Assembly: GCA_018266255.1 (NCBI GenBank)
Contig: JAFEAT010000013.1
Coordinates: 205,036-269,035, forward strand
Direction: 5' to 3'
DNA length: 64,000 bases
Source: Cyanobacteria bacterium SZAS-4
Lineage (GTDB): Bacteria; Cyanobacteriota; Vampirovibrionia; Obscuribacterales; Obscuribacteraceae
The notes beneath the pieces are model-generated. The model was not told the DNA's origin and did not search any database. It was given only the letters and a program-made list of their open reading frames with translations. Shown piece after piece: positions 35,642 to 44,115 of the stretch (positions within the stretch are counted from its first letter, which is position 1; the number at the start of each line of letters is the position of its first letter). Both the position numbers and the translations under genes were made by a program.

Positions 35642-37782
35642 TACAGCAGCTTGTTCTGCACTTTCTCCGACACGTATGGATTAAGGTCGTCCCAAACGGT
35701 GCAGTTGGGATGCTTTTTACGAAACTCATTCAGAACAGCCTGCGTAACATGAGGGCATTTTTCCACGCGCAACTGCTTCAGTTCCAGCGGCGCAAGTTTC
35801 TTTATTCCAGCATCAGTTATGTCAGTTTCATCCAAAGTCAAAATTCTCAAATGATCTTTTAGTTTCAAAATTGTTGGAACGCTCGCATCTGAAATTTTCG
35901 TATGCAACACATTGAGCACTCGCAGATGAGCGCAATTACCAAGCGGAGCGAGGGTGGCATCGGTAATCGCGGTACCACCAATTTTTATTTCGTCAAAACG
36001 AGACAGTTTCGTCAGCCCCACCAGTGGTGCACCATGAATATAGCGATTGAACTCTAAATTTAGATTCTCCAAATTTTCAGCTTGCACCATCAGCGCCAAA
36101 CCTTTATCAGTGAATTTGCAATATGGCGCCTCAATCTTATTCAAGAGCTTGAGATGCGGAATGTCCTTCATACTCTCGTCGGTCAGGTCTGGACAGTTTC
36201 CAAGATTCAGATCACGGAGTGAAGGAATTTTTGTGATCGTCAGTAAACCTTTGTCAGAGAGTTTTGTATTCGTCGCAGAAAAAATTGCTAGCGGCAATTT
36301 AGAGAACTTTGCCCATTCAGGAGTCAAATCGTTGAAAGTGGCGTCGGTCAAATTCATCTTACGTAGCGACTTAAATTTCGAGAGCGTCTTAAGACCCGCA
36401 GCGGAAATGTGAAAGTTCTTCAACCGAAGCTCTGATTCATCTGGATGATCACGATAGTGATCGGCGATTTCCTGATCGTACTCGTTGTTCAGTGGATCGG
36501 ATGTAGAAACGTCAGGCAAAAGCGAAGCAGCATCTGGATTTGCCGGTTTCTCTTCGGGTAGGTTTGGCAGGGCAGTCGGTTCTGATGCAGCCGGTTGCGA
36601 CAAATGCGTCGGATGTTCTAATTGAATTGAAGGACCTTTCTGCGACGTTTGCATAGTATTGAGCGGAGCAGCAAATTTGCCCCACATTACGTAAGCAAGC
36701 AATCCAACAGACGTTGCCACCAATACTGCTGTTACCAGCGATTCTTTTACTTTGATCTGTTTCGCTTCTTTAGGTGCACTCGCGTTTATCGTCTTACCAG
36801 ACGCAGAGCTGACAATGGGCTTTTTAACAAGGCTGCCACTATCCATAGTTCTAATGACGCTGCTTAATGCGGCACTGAATTCCGACATACTCTGATATCG
36901 GTCTTCCGGATTTTTGCTCAAAGATTTTGCGACAACTTCCTCTAAATCCGCGGGGAAATCACGTCCGAGCGAAGCTTCGCGCAATGATGGAGCTTTATCG
37001 TTTTGATGTTTCAAGATCGTCGACAGCGTTGTTTCGCCTACATGCGGTGGCAACCCTGATAGTGATTCAAATAACGCACAGCCGGTTGAATAAATATCGC
37101 TGCGGAAATCCACCTTTGTGCCGACTGCTTGTTCGGGGCTCATGTAGAGTGGACTTCCAAAAACTTCGCCTGTACGAGTTGTTTGCTGACCAGAAAGTGC
37201 TTCGTCCCAAACTTTAGCAATGCCGAAGTCCAGAATTTTGATCAATTCAGAGCCGCCTGGTCCGGTGGTTATCAAAAGATTGCTTGGTTTGATGTCTCTA
37301 TGTATGACACCATTTTTGTGCGCATGACCGAGAGCATCGCAAACCTGGACAAAAAATTTCAAAGCCTGCCAGGTAGCCAACTGCCCTTGCGACCGGAGTC
37401 GTTCAGTCAACGTTTCGCCAGGAACGTAGTCCATCACCAAATATGGTGTGCCATCTGTATGTGTACCGACGTCGTAAAGTTGAACGATGTTTGGATGGTT
37501 CAACCTTCCAGCAGCTTTCGCCTCTTGCTGGAAACGCAAAATCGCGCGTTCGTCAGCAGTTCGTAACGAGAGAAGTATCTTCAACGCAACGGTACGATTA
37601 ATGACTAAATCTTTTGCTTGAAAGACAGAACTCATTCCTCCTTCACCGAGCAAAGAAACGATCTCATATTTTCCAGCAATCACTTTGCCAATCAAGGAGG
37701 CCGCATCAGGAGCAGATAGCCTGACCGCCTCGTCAGACTTGAATATTTGCGATTCAGGTACCTGGTCAGGATCCACAGACAA
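35638..37782 (-). CDS. Ser/Thr protein kinase with C-terminal leucine-rich repeats
   Basis: 714 residues. Hanks-type kinase domain at ~39-310: glycine loop LLGEGGMSSVF, VALK lysine at 66-68, HRDIKPSN (161-168), DFG at 185-187, and GSPLYMSPEQ (substrate/activation segment). All catalytic residues are present, so it should be active. One transmembrane helix (349-367, AVLVATSVGLLAYVMW) separates it from an extracytoplasmic part with a Pro-rich linker and ~8 leucine-rich repeats such as SLRDLNLGNCPDLTDESM and HLRVLNVLHTKISDASVP. This architecture suggests a receptor kinase sensing a ligand through LRRs. A second, similar kinase lies at 40341-42461. Confidence 0.93.
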   Translation of the reverse strand: MSVDPDQVPESQIFKSDEAVRLSAPDAASLIGKVIAGKYEIVSLLGEGGMSSVFQAKDLVINRTVALKILLSLRTADERAILRFQQEAKAAGRLNHPNIVQLYDVGTHTDGTPYLVMDYVPGETLTERLRSQGQLATWQALKFFVQVCDALGHAHKNGVIHRDIKPSNLLITTGPGGSELIKILDFGIAKVWDEALSGQQTTRTGEVFGSPLYMSPEQAVGTKVDFRSDIYSTGCALFESLSGLPPHVGETTLSTILKHQNDKAPSLREASLGRDFPADLEEVVAKSLSKNPEDRYQSMSEFSAALSSVIRTMDSGSLVKKPIVSSASGKTINASAPKEAKQIKVKESLVTAVLVATSVGLLAYVMWGKFAAPLNTMQTSQKGPSIQLEHPTHLSQPAASEPTALPNLPEEKPANPDAASLLPDVSTSDPLNNEYDQEIADHYRDHPDESELRLKNFHISAAGLKTLSKFKSLRKMNLTDATFNDLTPEWAKFSKLPLAIFSATNTKLSDKGLLTITKIPSLRDLNLGNCPDLTDESMKDIPHLKLLNKIEAPYCKFTDKGLALMVQAENLENLNLEFNRYIHGAPLVGLTKLSRFDEIKIGGTAITDATLAPLGNCAHLRVLNVLHTKISDASVPTILKLKDHLRILTLDETDITDAGIKKLAPLELKQLRVEKCPHVTQAVLNEFRKKHPNCTVWDDLNPYVSEKVQNKLLY

Positions 37783-37940
37783 ACCTTTGTAAAATGTCTA
37801 TAACAGTTTACCAAATTCGCCGAATGTAGCTAGATTTCGTTTCAATTTTCCAGGCGTCAAAACAGGTAAATAAACACTTTGCACCATATCCGGTGACATA
37901 ATTTAGATAAACCGATTAACAAACGATACGAACGAACCGC

Positions 37941-37969
37941 TTGACGTTGTGTTGATTGTCAGATATCAT
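37941..37969 (+). promoter_or_regulatory. Sigma70-type promoter upstream of the micro-ORF and rsgA
   Basis: TTGACG (37941-37946), a 17-nt spacer, and TATCAT (37964-37969) match the bacterial housekeeping consensus well. Transcription would start near 37976, about 20 nt before the Shine-Dalgarno of the micro-ORF and 200 nt before rsgA. Confidence 0.6.
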
Positions 37970-37996
37970 CAAAAAATATTTCCAGCGAAACCTCTC

Positions 37997-38068
37997 AAAG
38001 GAGGGCCTTATGAACAATGTCATTGCAAAAACCGGACGCTGTGCAGTTGTGCGTCGCCGCTCTCCTTT
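37997..38068 (+). promoter_or_regulatory. Hairpin sequestering a Shine-Dalgarno sequence
   Basis: AAAGGAGGGC (37997-38006), which contains a near-perfect Shine-Dalgarno, can pair with GCTCTCCTTT (38059-38068) over 10 bp with one G-U. The loop encloses the ATG at 38010 and most of the 23-codon ORF. Folding would hide the ribosome site; a ribosome translating the ORF would open it. Confidence 0.5.
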
Positions 38069-38081
38069 CAAAGTGAGCTAA
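38010..38081 (+). CDS. Putative 23-aa leader micro-ORF ahead of rsgA
   Basis: ATG at 38010 with AAAGGAGG six nt upstream, the best ribosome site in this part of the window, and stop TAA at 38079. The peptide is MNNVIAKTGRCAVVRRRSPF plus three residues, strongly basic near its C-terminus. It sits between a good promoter and rsgA. Either a leader peptide controlling rsgA or a small basic protein. No homologue recognised. Confidence 0.45.
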   Translation: MNNVIAKTGRCAVVRRRSPFKVS

Positions 38082-38174
38082 CCTTTTACTTTTAAAATAG
38101 AACGTCGTAAGTCGCATCTGTGTTTGCGTCCTTAAACTCGTTATTCACGCGTTTTCAAAGGACATTCACACATC

Positions 38175-39194
38175 ATGATTTCACAAGCCTTTTCAGCGCT
38201 CGTAGAAGCGCCCAGGGTCTGCGGCCGCATTGCAGCCAATGACAGGAGTTTATATTTAGTTGAAACAGAACATGGTCAGCACCATGCTCAAATCATCGGC
38301 TCTCTGCGCTATCAGCTGGAAGATCCAAGAGACTTTCCTGTGGTTGGCGACTACGTTTCGCTGCTCCAAGCAGGAGACGTCTACATGATTGACTCTGTTT
38401 TGCAGCGACAAAATCTTTTTGCCAGACGCGCAAAAAATGGCAGTCACTACATGCAGCCAATCGCCGCAAACATAGACACGCTCTTCATTACAGTAGCCGT
38501 AAATCGAGATTTCAAAATTCGCAGGCTGGAACGATATGTCGCTTCAGCGTATGCATTTGAAGTTCCGTTTGCCATAGCTTTGACCAAAATCGATCTAGTT
38601 GAAGATGTCGATTCGTTTATCGAAGCAGTTCACGGAACTTTGAACGATGTGCCGATAGTCGCATTGAGTTCACTAGATGGTCGTGGATATGCTGCTTTGC
38701 AGCAATTCTGCGGCCCTGATAAGACCATTGCCTTCGTCGGTTCAAGCGGTGTCGGCAAGTCGACTCTAATCAACTCGCTGCTCGGAAAAACCGTTTTGGA
38801 AACTGGTGGCATTCGCGAAACAGATGGTCGCGGTCGACACACGACTACGCGAAGGCTGTTGTTGCATCGAGAAGACGGCACTGCCATCATCGACACGCCA
38901 GGAATGCGTGAATTCACACTCGCCGAAGCAGACCAGGGAGTAGCTGACGTATTTCAGGAGATCACATCAATCGCAGAGTCCTGCAAATACAAAGATTGCA
39001 GACACATCGCAGAACCCGGATGCGCAGTTCTGGAATACGTAGATGATGACCGATTAGACAGCTGGCGCAAACTAGAACGCGAAGCCGCGTTCGAAGCGCG
39101 CAAAACTGATCGACGTGCAGCCGTGCTCGAAAGAGACAGATGGAAGAACATCCACAAAGCTAATCGTCGTCGAGAACGCGAACGTGATTTCTAG
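38175..39194 (+). CDS. rsgA: Ribosome small-subunit-dependent GTPase A
   Basis: 339 residues of a circularly permuted GTPase. An OB-fold N-terminus (~15-85) is followed by ALTKIDLVEDVD (G4), VALSSLDGRG (G5), FVGSSGVGKSTLINSLLG (G1), the switch region GGIRETDGRGRHTTTRRL, DTPGMREFTL (G3), and the zinc-binding CKYKDCRHIAEPGCAV at the C-terminus. RsgA checks late 30S assembly near the decoding centre. Length is normal. Transcribed from the promoter at 37941, with a ~200-nt leader holding the 23-codon ORF. Confidence 0.97.
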   Translation: MISQAFSALVEAPRVCGRIAANDRSLYLVETEHGQHHAQIIGSLRYQLEDPRDFPVVGDYVSLLQAGDVYMIDSVLQRQNLFARRAKNGSHYMQPIAANIDTLFITVAVNRDFKIRRLERYVASAYAFEVPFAIALTKIDLVEDVDSFIEAVHGTLNDVPIVALSSLDGRGYAALQQFCGPDKTIAFVGSSGVGKSTLINSLLGKTVLETGGIRETDGRGRHTTTRRLLLHREDGTAIIDTPGMREFTLAEADQGVADVFQEITSIAESCKYKDCRHIAEPGCAVLEYVDDDRLDSWRKLEREAAFEARKTDRRAAVLERDRWKNIHKANRRRERERDF

Positions 39195-39234
39195 GGAGCC
39201 AACAGGACATCCAAGGAAGCCTGCACGTCTCATT

Positions 39235-40305
39235 CTAAGGAAGTCGGTACAGCATCACGTTTTTGCTGTCACTGCCAGAAAGCAGCTGTGCACCGTCGCC
39301 TGAAAACGCAAACGCCCATCCTGCTGTCAAGCCGGTGTATTTGCAGTCCATTTGACCAGTCGCCGGGTCCCAACGTCCCGCCGTTTTATCCAAACTTCCC
39401 GACATAACGTTCCTGCCATCAGTTGTGTAAGCCACTCTCGAAACCCAATCAGAATGTCCTTGCAATTTCAAAATAGGAGCTTTCGCAGCTATGTCCCAAA
39501 CAATTACTCTTGTATCCGCGCCGCCCGTTGCTGCATTCTTTCCGTCTGGAGAGAACGCAACACTGAGAACCGTGTCGGTGTGTCCGTTCAGCACCGCAAG
39601 TGGTGCCAACGTATCAGCATCCACAAGTTTCAGCGAATGATCTTCTAAACCGATTAACACAGTACGTCCGTCAGGCGAAAAAGCAATCGAATGAACTGCA
39701 CTTGGAGAAACCGATGCCGAGACCTTCATGGCACCAGTATTCATGTCCCAACTTTTCACGGTGCCGTCAAAGTCTCCTGACATCAGTTTTTGACCGTCAG
39801 ACGAAATTGCCACAGCCCTGACGCTGTTCTTATGCCCGCTCATCGTGCGAAGCAGTGAACCGCTGCCTGCATCCCAGAGCTTGACGAGGAAGTCATCGCA
39901 TCCAGTGATCACAAACCGTCCATCTGGTGAAAACAACACGGCGCCCACCATGCCGTTGTTGCCTTCCAATTTGAATAATTCTTTGCCCGAAGCTAAATCC
40001 CAAATTCGAGCCGACTTGTCTTCGCTTCCAGATACCGCGCGCTGACCATCAGCAGAAAAGTTCAGTGCTTTCACCCAACCAATGTGACCCGCCATCTCTT
40101 TTACTTGCTCCATCGTCTTTGACGAAGCTGACATCGGAGAACTTTCTATGGTTTTAGTGACGGTAGTCGTGGTCGTCGTAGTCTCAGCAGGAACGGGTAC
40201 AGAGACAGTCTCATCAGCTAAAACTCCAGTTGCGCAGCCCATTAGCGCGCAAAAGACGAGAACAACTGTTTGCTTCCTGAAAACTTGGCTCAACATTTCG
40301 ACCAC
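39235..40305 (-). CDS. Secreted WD40-repeat protein
   Basis: 356 residues. A signal peptide precedes a Thr-rich linker (ETTTTTTTVTKTI). Seven WD40 units follow (~70-356), for example HIGWVKALNFSADG...ARIWD, HKNSVRAVAISSDG...KSWD, HTDTVLSVAFSPDG...IVWD and HSDWVSRVAYTTDG...GRWD, enough for one seven-bladed propeller. WD40 propellers are interaction platforms. It lies 35 bp downstream of the second kinase gene on the same strand, so the two are probably co-expressed and could form a signalling pair across the membrane. Confidence 0.9.
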   Translation of the reverse strand: MVEMLSQVFRKQTVVLVFCALMGCATGVLADETVSVPVPAETTTTTTTVTKTIESSPMSASSKTMEQVKEMAGHIGWVKALNFSADGQRAVSGSEDKSARIWDLASGKELFKLEGNNGMVGAVLFSPDGRFVITGCDDFLVKLWDAGSGSLLRTMSGHKNSVRAVAISSDGQKLMSGDFDGTVKSWDMNTGAMKVSASVSPSAVHSIAFSPDGRTVLIGLEDHSLKLVDADTLAPLAVLNGHTDTVLSVAFSPDGKNAATGGADTRVIVWDIAAKAPILKLQGHSDWVSRVAYTTDGRNVMSGSLDKTAGRWDPATGQMDCKYTGLTAGWAFAFSGDGAQLLSGSDSKNVMLYRLP

Positions 40306-40340
40306 CTGAAAGAGACAGCAGGCAGTTTACCGCACCGGGC

Positions 40341-42461
40341 TCAAGGTTGGCCTAAATGACTACCTCCGAGTTTGTCAGCATACTTAGGCGCGTCATTGAC
40401 AAGCTCATCGCCAAGCTTTTCTAACTCTGGATTCCCACTTGTGTACATAACCTTGCAATTAGGGCTCATAGCATGTTCCAAATCTCGCTTCTGCTTTTCG
40501 GTCCACCGCGTAGCAGTCATATGAAGTGTATGAAGCAGACGCATCTTTTGGAATGCTGGAATTGACTTAGCTGTCACTGGACAATTTTCTATATCCAAAT
40601 AATTGAGGGCAGGTAGTGTGGACAAATAGACGATCGTTTTGTCGTTGACAGCCTTCTCTCCAGTGACATCTAAGCGAGTAATCGTTTTAATTTTGGAAAT
40701 CGCCAGGATGTCAGATTCATCCACATTGGCTCTGGAAAAATCTAGAATTCTTAGCTTATGCATTCTTTTAAACGCTGCAATAAGAGGTTTTGGGTCAGCG
40801 ATTTGAGTGCAATTGAATTCCTCAATATGTTCGAAATTTTTCAACTTGGAAATCGAAGCACCCGTTAGTTGTGACCCCGACAAATTGAGGGCAAGCAGAT
40901 TCGGCATTTCTCCAATAATTTTCAGGCATGAATCGTCAACTGGACTATTTGCTAAATTGAGATTGATGAGCGACTTCTGACTAAGCAGCCCTGTCAAAAT
41001 TTTCTTTAAATTCACATCCGAGTTGAGAATGTTGACCTGCTCTAATTCGTCTGAGCGAAAACGAGTGATTAAGTGCGGATTTTTGCACAGAAAATTAGAC
41101 GTCGTAAAATTTAACGGAACAAATTCTCGATAGACGAAGTAGTCTTTCGCCTCCTGGTATTGACCATTGGGAAATTTGATATCTCCTAGAGAGGTGTCTG
41201 GAAAAGTAAATTCTCGAGTCAAACCTCCTGAAGCTGACCACGGTCGGTGATTGCTCGGACTGATATCGATTGGATTTGGCCGCCCTGTTGGCACCGCAAA
41301 GGTATCTTCCTTTTTTAGTTGAACTTTGGGTTCAATGGCAAGGTCGTCTTTTTCAGATATCACAGACAAACGCCCTGTAAAAAAACCACCCATAAACATA
41401 GTCACTAAGAGGAGCACCGCAAGTGGTGCGGAAATTTGAGTGCGAGAAAAACTTGCTTTCTCCGGCTTCAACAACGTTTGAGTAGATGTGTTCTTAAGCA
41501 CCACAGAAGGTTCAGACGCTCCTGAAACCAAGTGCTGTTCGAGTGCGACCAAATCGGTGCTCAATTCGTGGGCGTTTTGATACCGCTCGTCTGGATTTTT
41601 TTCAAGCAGTTTCGCGACAATTAGCTCACTGGCATCGGGAAAAGTCATTCCCAGAGATGCTTGCTTGAGTGAGACCGGACGCTCATTTTGGTGCTTTATC
41701 ATCGTTGACAGAGCATTATCAGCCAGTATCGGCGGAGCACCAGTGAGGCATTCATACATCACGCAACCGAAAGAATAAAGATCTGAACGATGATCTGTCG
41801 CAATGCCAGCACACTGCTCGGGGCTCATGTAGAGCGGACTTCCAAAAATTTCTCCAGTGCGAGTCAAAGTCAACTGATTGAAAGTGTCCAGTCCAGTTAG
41901 CTTAGCAATGCCAAAATCAACCAGCTTGACGTTGCCATCGGCTATTTCACTGTCGTTGCCAATCATGATATTGGATGGTTTTATATCACGATGAATAACG
42001 CCGCGATCGTGAGCGTAAGCCACAGCGAAGGCGACTTGAATCATAATCTTCAGAGTTTTTTGCAGCGGCAGGCGCGTCTTTTCTTTCAAGACATCCGCGA
42101 GAGATACTCCGCGGACAAGGTCCATAACGAAATAAGGACGATCGTCGGGAAGAAGACCAGAGTCGTGAACTTTGATCAAATTCGGATGATCTAGTTTATT
42201 GGCGGCTCGAGCTTCATTATCAAAACGGCGCCAGGCAACATCATTTGTGTGCTGATTGTTCAAACATTTGAGAGCAAATTCAGTGCGCAATTGCAAATCG
42301 CGAACCTGGTACACGCTGCCCATGCCACCTCGTCCGAGCAGATTGATGACAAGATATTTGTCCATGATTATCGAGCCAGCATTAAAATCAACTGCGACAG
42401 AAGACTTATTCGAGTCATCCGCCAATTCTGTTGAATGTGTTTGCTGGAATTGGTCGTCCAT
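40341..42461 (-). CDS. Ser/Thr protein kinase with C-terminal leucine-rich repeats
   Basis: 706 residues, similar in plan to the kinase at 35638-37782. Glycine loop LLGRGGMGSVYQVRD, FALK lysine, VIHRDIKPSNIM (HRD 157-159), DFG 182-184, GSPLYMSPEQ. All catalytic residues present. A transmembrane helix at ~344-366 (LAVLLLVTMFMGGFF) is followed by LRR-like units (LLALNLSGSQLTGASISKL, ALNYLDIENCPVTAKSIP). Likely a membrane receptor kinase. Upstream of the secreted WD40 gene, probably one operon. Confidence 0.93.
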   Translation of the reverse strand: MDDQFQQTHSTELADDSNKSSVAVDFNAGSIIMDKYLVINLLGRGGMGSVYQVRDLQLRTEFALKCLNNQHTNDVAWRRFDNEARAANKLDHPNLIKVHDSGLLPDDRPYFVMDLVRGVSLADVLKEKTRLPLQKTLKIMIQVAFAVAYAHDRGVIHRDIKPSNIMIGNDSEIADGNVKLVDFGIAKLTGLDTFNQLTLTRTGEIFGSPLYMSPEQCAGIATDHRSDLYSFGCVMYECLTGAPPILADNALSTMIKHQNERPVSLKQASLGMTFPDASELIVAKLLEKNPDERYQNAHELSTDLVALEQHLVSGASEPSVVLKNTSTQTLLKPEKASFSRTQISAPLAVLLLVTMFMGGFFTGRLSVISEKDDLAIEPKVQLKKEDTFAVPTGRPNPIDISPSNHRPWSASGGLTREFTFPDTSLGDIKFPNGQYQEAKDYFVYREFVPLNFTTSNFLCKNPHLITRFRSDELEQVNILNSDVNLKKILTGLLSQKSLINLNLANSPVDDSCLKIIGEMPNLLALNLSGSQLTGASISKLKNFEHIEEFNCTQIADPKPLIAAFKRMHKLRILDFSRANVDESDILAISKIKTITRLDVTGEKAVNDKTIVYLSTLPALNYLDIENCPVTAKSIPAFQKMRLLHTLHMTATRWTEKQKRDLEHAMSPNCKVMYTSGNPELEKLGDELVNDAPKYADKLGGSHLGQP

Positions 42462-42557
42462 CTTCTGAATTACTACTCAGGTTGATCTTGATTTAACTGC
42501 TGGACGCCACCTACATCATTCCCGAAAATCTCGAAACTGAACTATGCGCAGAAGAAC

Positions 42558-43268
42558 TCAAAATCCAAACAGCGACTTCGCGGCGGCGTGATCTATCTCG
42601 CTGTCGTCACCATGCCGGTTTTCAGAGTTACCATGCCGAATTTCAGAGTCGCTATGTCGACTTTCAGAGTCGCCATGCCGATTCTCATAATCGCCATGCC
42701 GGTTCTCCGAATCGCCGCGCTGGTTTTCAGAGTCGACTGCTGATTTCGGAATTTTATCTGATTCTTCGATTTCCTTCAGCCGTGGTCCTTCTTTGACCGT
42801 TTTCAGAAATTGGTAGGTCTGCGCTGAAGGTTTGAATCCATTGGTATGGGAAACCTCAGTTCCTGCTTGTGAAGTCACAACAAGCGACGGTACTTGCACA
42901 ACCATGTATTTCTTGTACAGTTTTCTGATCACTCGACGCTGCTCGCCTTCGAACTGATTCGCTCCAGGCACTATTATTGGATAGAAATCGTTCAAGATGC
43001 ACGCTGCCACCATTCTGTTGGAGAAAACAATGTCTTCCATCATCTGTGTTTTTGGGCTGCCGTCTCCTACAAAGTAGAGCAAGAGAGGCTTATCTTGGGC
43101 TTTGGCGATGGTTTTCAACTCGGTGTACGGTCGCCAATTGACGAACTTCAAAGACACTTGCTGCGAATGACCGGCCCACAAAGCGACGCGAAAAATCACC
43201 AAACCAATCGTCACGGCTAGCAACCAAATCGGAATTCCGTTTGTCGCTCCTTTTCTACTCAGACGCAT
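42558..43268 (-). CDS. Thioredoxin-fold membrane protein lacking CxxC, with heptapeptide repeats
   Basis: 236 residues. N-terminal helix (~13-32), then a thioredoxin-like core KPLLLYFVGDGSPKTQMMED and VVQVPSLVVTSQAGTEVSHT (with the cis-Pro-type segment VPSLVV). Where thioredoxins have CxxC, this one has DGSPKT, so it is not a redox enzyme of the usual kind. The C-terminal third contains six heptads of type SENRHGD (encoded by a 21-bp tandem repeat). It is the last gene of the ABC operon, overlapping the permease gene by 14 bp, so it probably assists that exporter. Confidence 0.75.
   Translation of the reverse strand: MRLSRKGATNGIPIWLLAVTIGLVIFRVALWAGHSQQVSLKFVNWRPYTELKTIAKAQDKPLLLYFVGDGSPKTQMMEDIVFSNRMVAACILNDFYPIIVPGANQFEGEQRRVIRKLYKKYMVVQVPSLVVTSQAGTEVSHTNGFKPSAQTYQFLKTVKEGPRLKEIEESDKIPKSAVDSENQRGDSENRHGDYENRHGDSESRHSDSEIRHGNSENRHGDDSEIDHAAAKSLFGF
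42607..42732. repeat. 21-bp tandem repeat, six units
   Basis: Six consecutive 21-bp units of the form tcgccatgccggttttcagag start at 42607, 42628, 42649, 42670, 42691 and 42712, with a few substitutions each. They encode [SY]E[NSI]RHGD heptapeptides on the minus strand. The copy number can change in frame. Confidence 0.9.
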
Positions 43269-44115
43269 AATTTATATCCCGCCAATTCAGTAGAATATTG
43301 CAGAGAACCAGACCAACAGCCAGGTTCATCAGGTACGTCACCAGCGGATAGATATCAAACGTTGAGTTTGTTAGAAAATCAAAAACGAAAAATCTTGGTG
43401 CGATCAAATCACTTACTTGTGTCACCAGGTTATTCAACCCTGTGAGCAAATCATCTGGATTACAACTGACTAACAGCGGCACGAAGTGTTTGTACACCCA
43501 CTCGTAAATGCCCAGATGCTTGAGGACATTTGTCGTCGTGGAACTGTAAACAGGAACATAAAAGTCAAAGTCAAAGATCAAATGATTGAGTCCAATCAAT
43601 TCGAGAGCGATGACACCGTATCCGAACAGCTGGCGGGTCGGTAGAAGTGACACCAGAACGAGAGCAATGCAAATGCTCAGCGCGTCCAAACATCTTTCGA
43701 TAAACGAGCACACGACCATCAACATCGTCCAATGGTGCGTCACCGTTTCACCCAAAATACACAGCATCAAAAACTGCAAAACCGAAACGACACCGACCAC
43801 TGTTGAAAGTGCGAACCACTTGGTAAAAATGTACTGGGCGCGAGATATTGGGCGCGAGAGTATGAGCGGCAGATAGTCTGAACCACCGCCCTGCGCGGCA
43901 CCACCGCCAGCTATATTCTGCGAGACGATGATCGACAATCCGAACAGCAATGCGCAAGTATAAGACGAAACCGCATCATTGTGCGCAGTAGCAGAATTTG
44001 GATCTGCGAGCGTCGTCAACGGAAGGACGAAAATGAAACCGAAAGCAATGACGTAAAACACGTAATGTTTCGACATTCGCTTCAAAGTGTAGAGGTAAAT
44101 AGCCTTGCTGATCAT
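43255..44115 (-). CDS. ABC-2 type transporter permease
   Basis: 286 residues with six hydrophobic segments (for example YTCALLFGLSIIVSQNIAGG and LPLILSRPISRAQYIFTKWF). The phrase PLILSRPISRAQYIFTKW is typical of ABC-2 permeases that export drugs or lipids. The start overlaps the stop of the ATPase gene by 4 bp (ATGA type), showing translational coupling. Substrate unknown. Confidence 0.85.
   Translation of the reverse strand: MISKAIYLYTLKRMSKHYVFYVIAFGFIFVLPLTTLADPNSATAHNDAVSSYTCALLFGLSIIVSQNIAGGGAAQGGGSDYLPLILSRPISRAQYIFTKWFALSTVVGVVSVLQFLMLCILGETVTHHWTMLMVVCSFIERCLDALSICIALVLVSLLPTRQLFGYGVIALELIGLNHLIFDFDFYVPVYSSTTTNVLKHLGIYEWVYKHFVPLLVSCNPDDLLTGLNNLVTQVSDLIAPRFFVFDFLTNSTFDIYPLVTYLMNLAVGLVLCNILLNWRDINYASE

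Noticed and set aside
42607..42732. CRISPR-like array
   Set aside because: The 21-bp units are directly adjacent with no unique spacers and encode in-frame heptapeptides, so this is a coding minisatellite.
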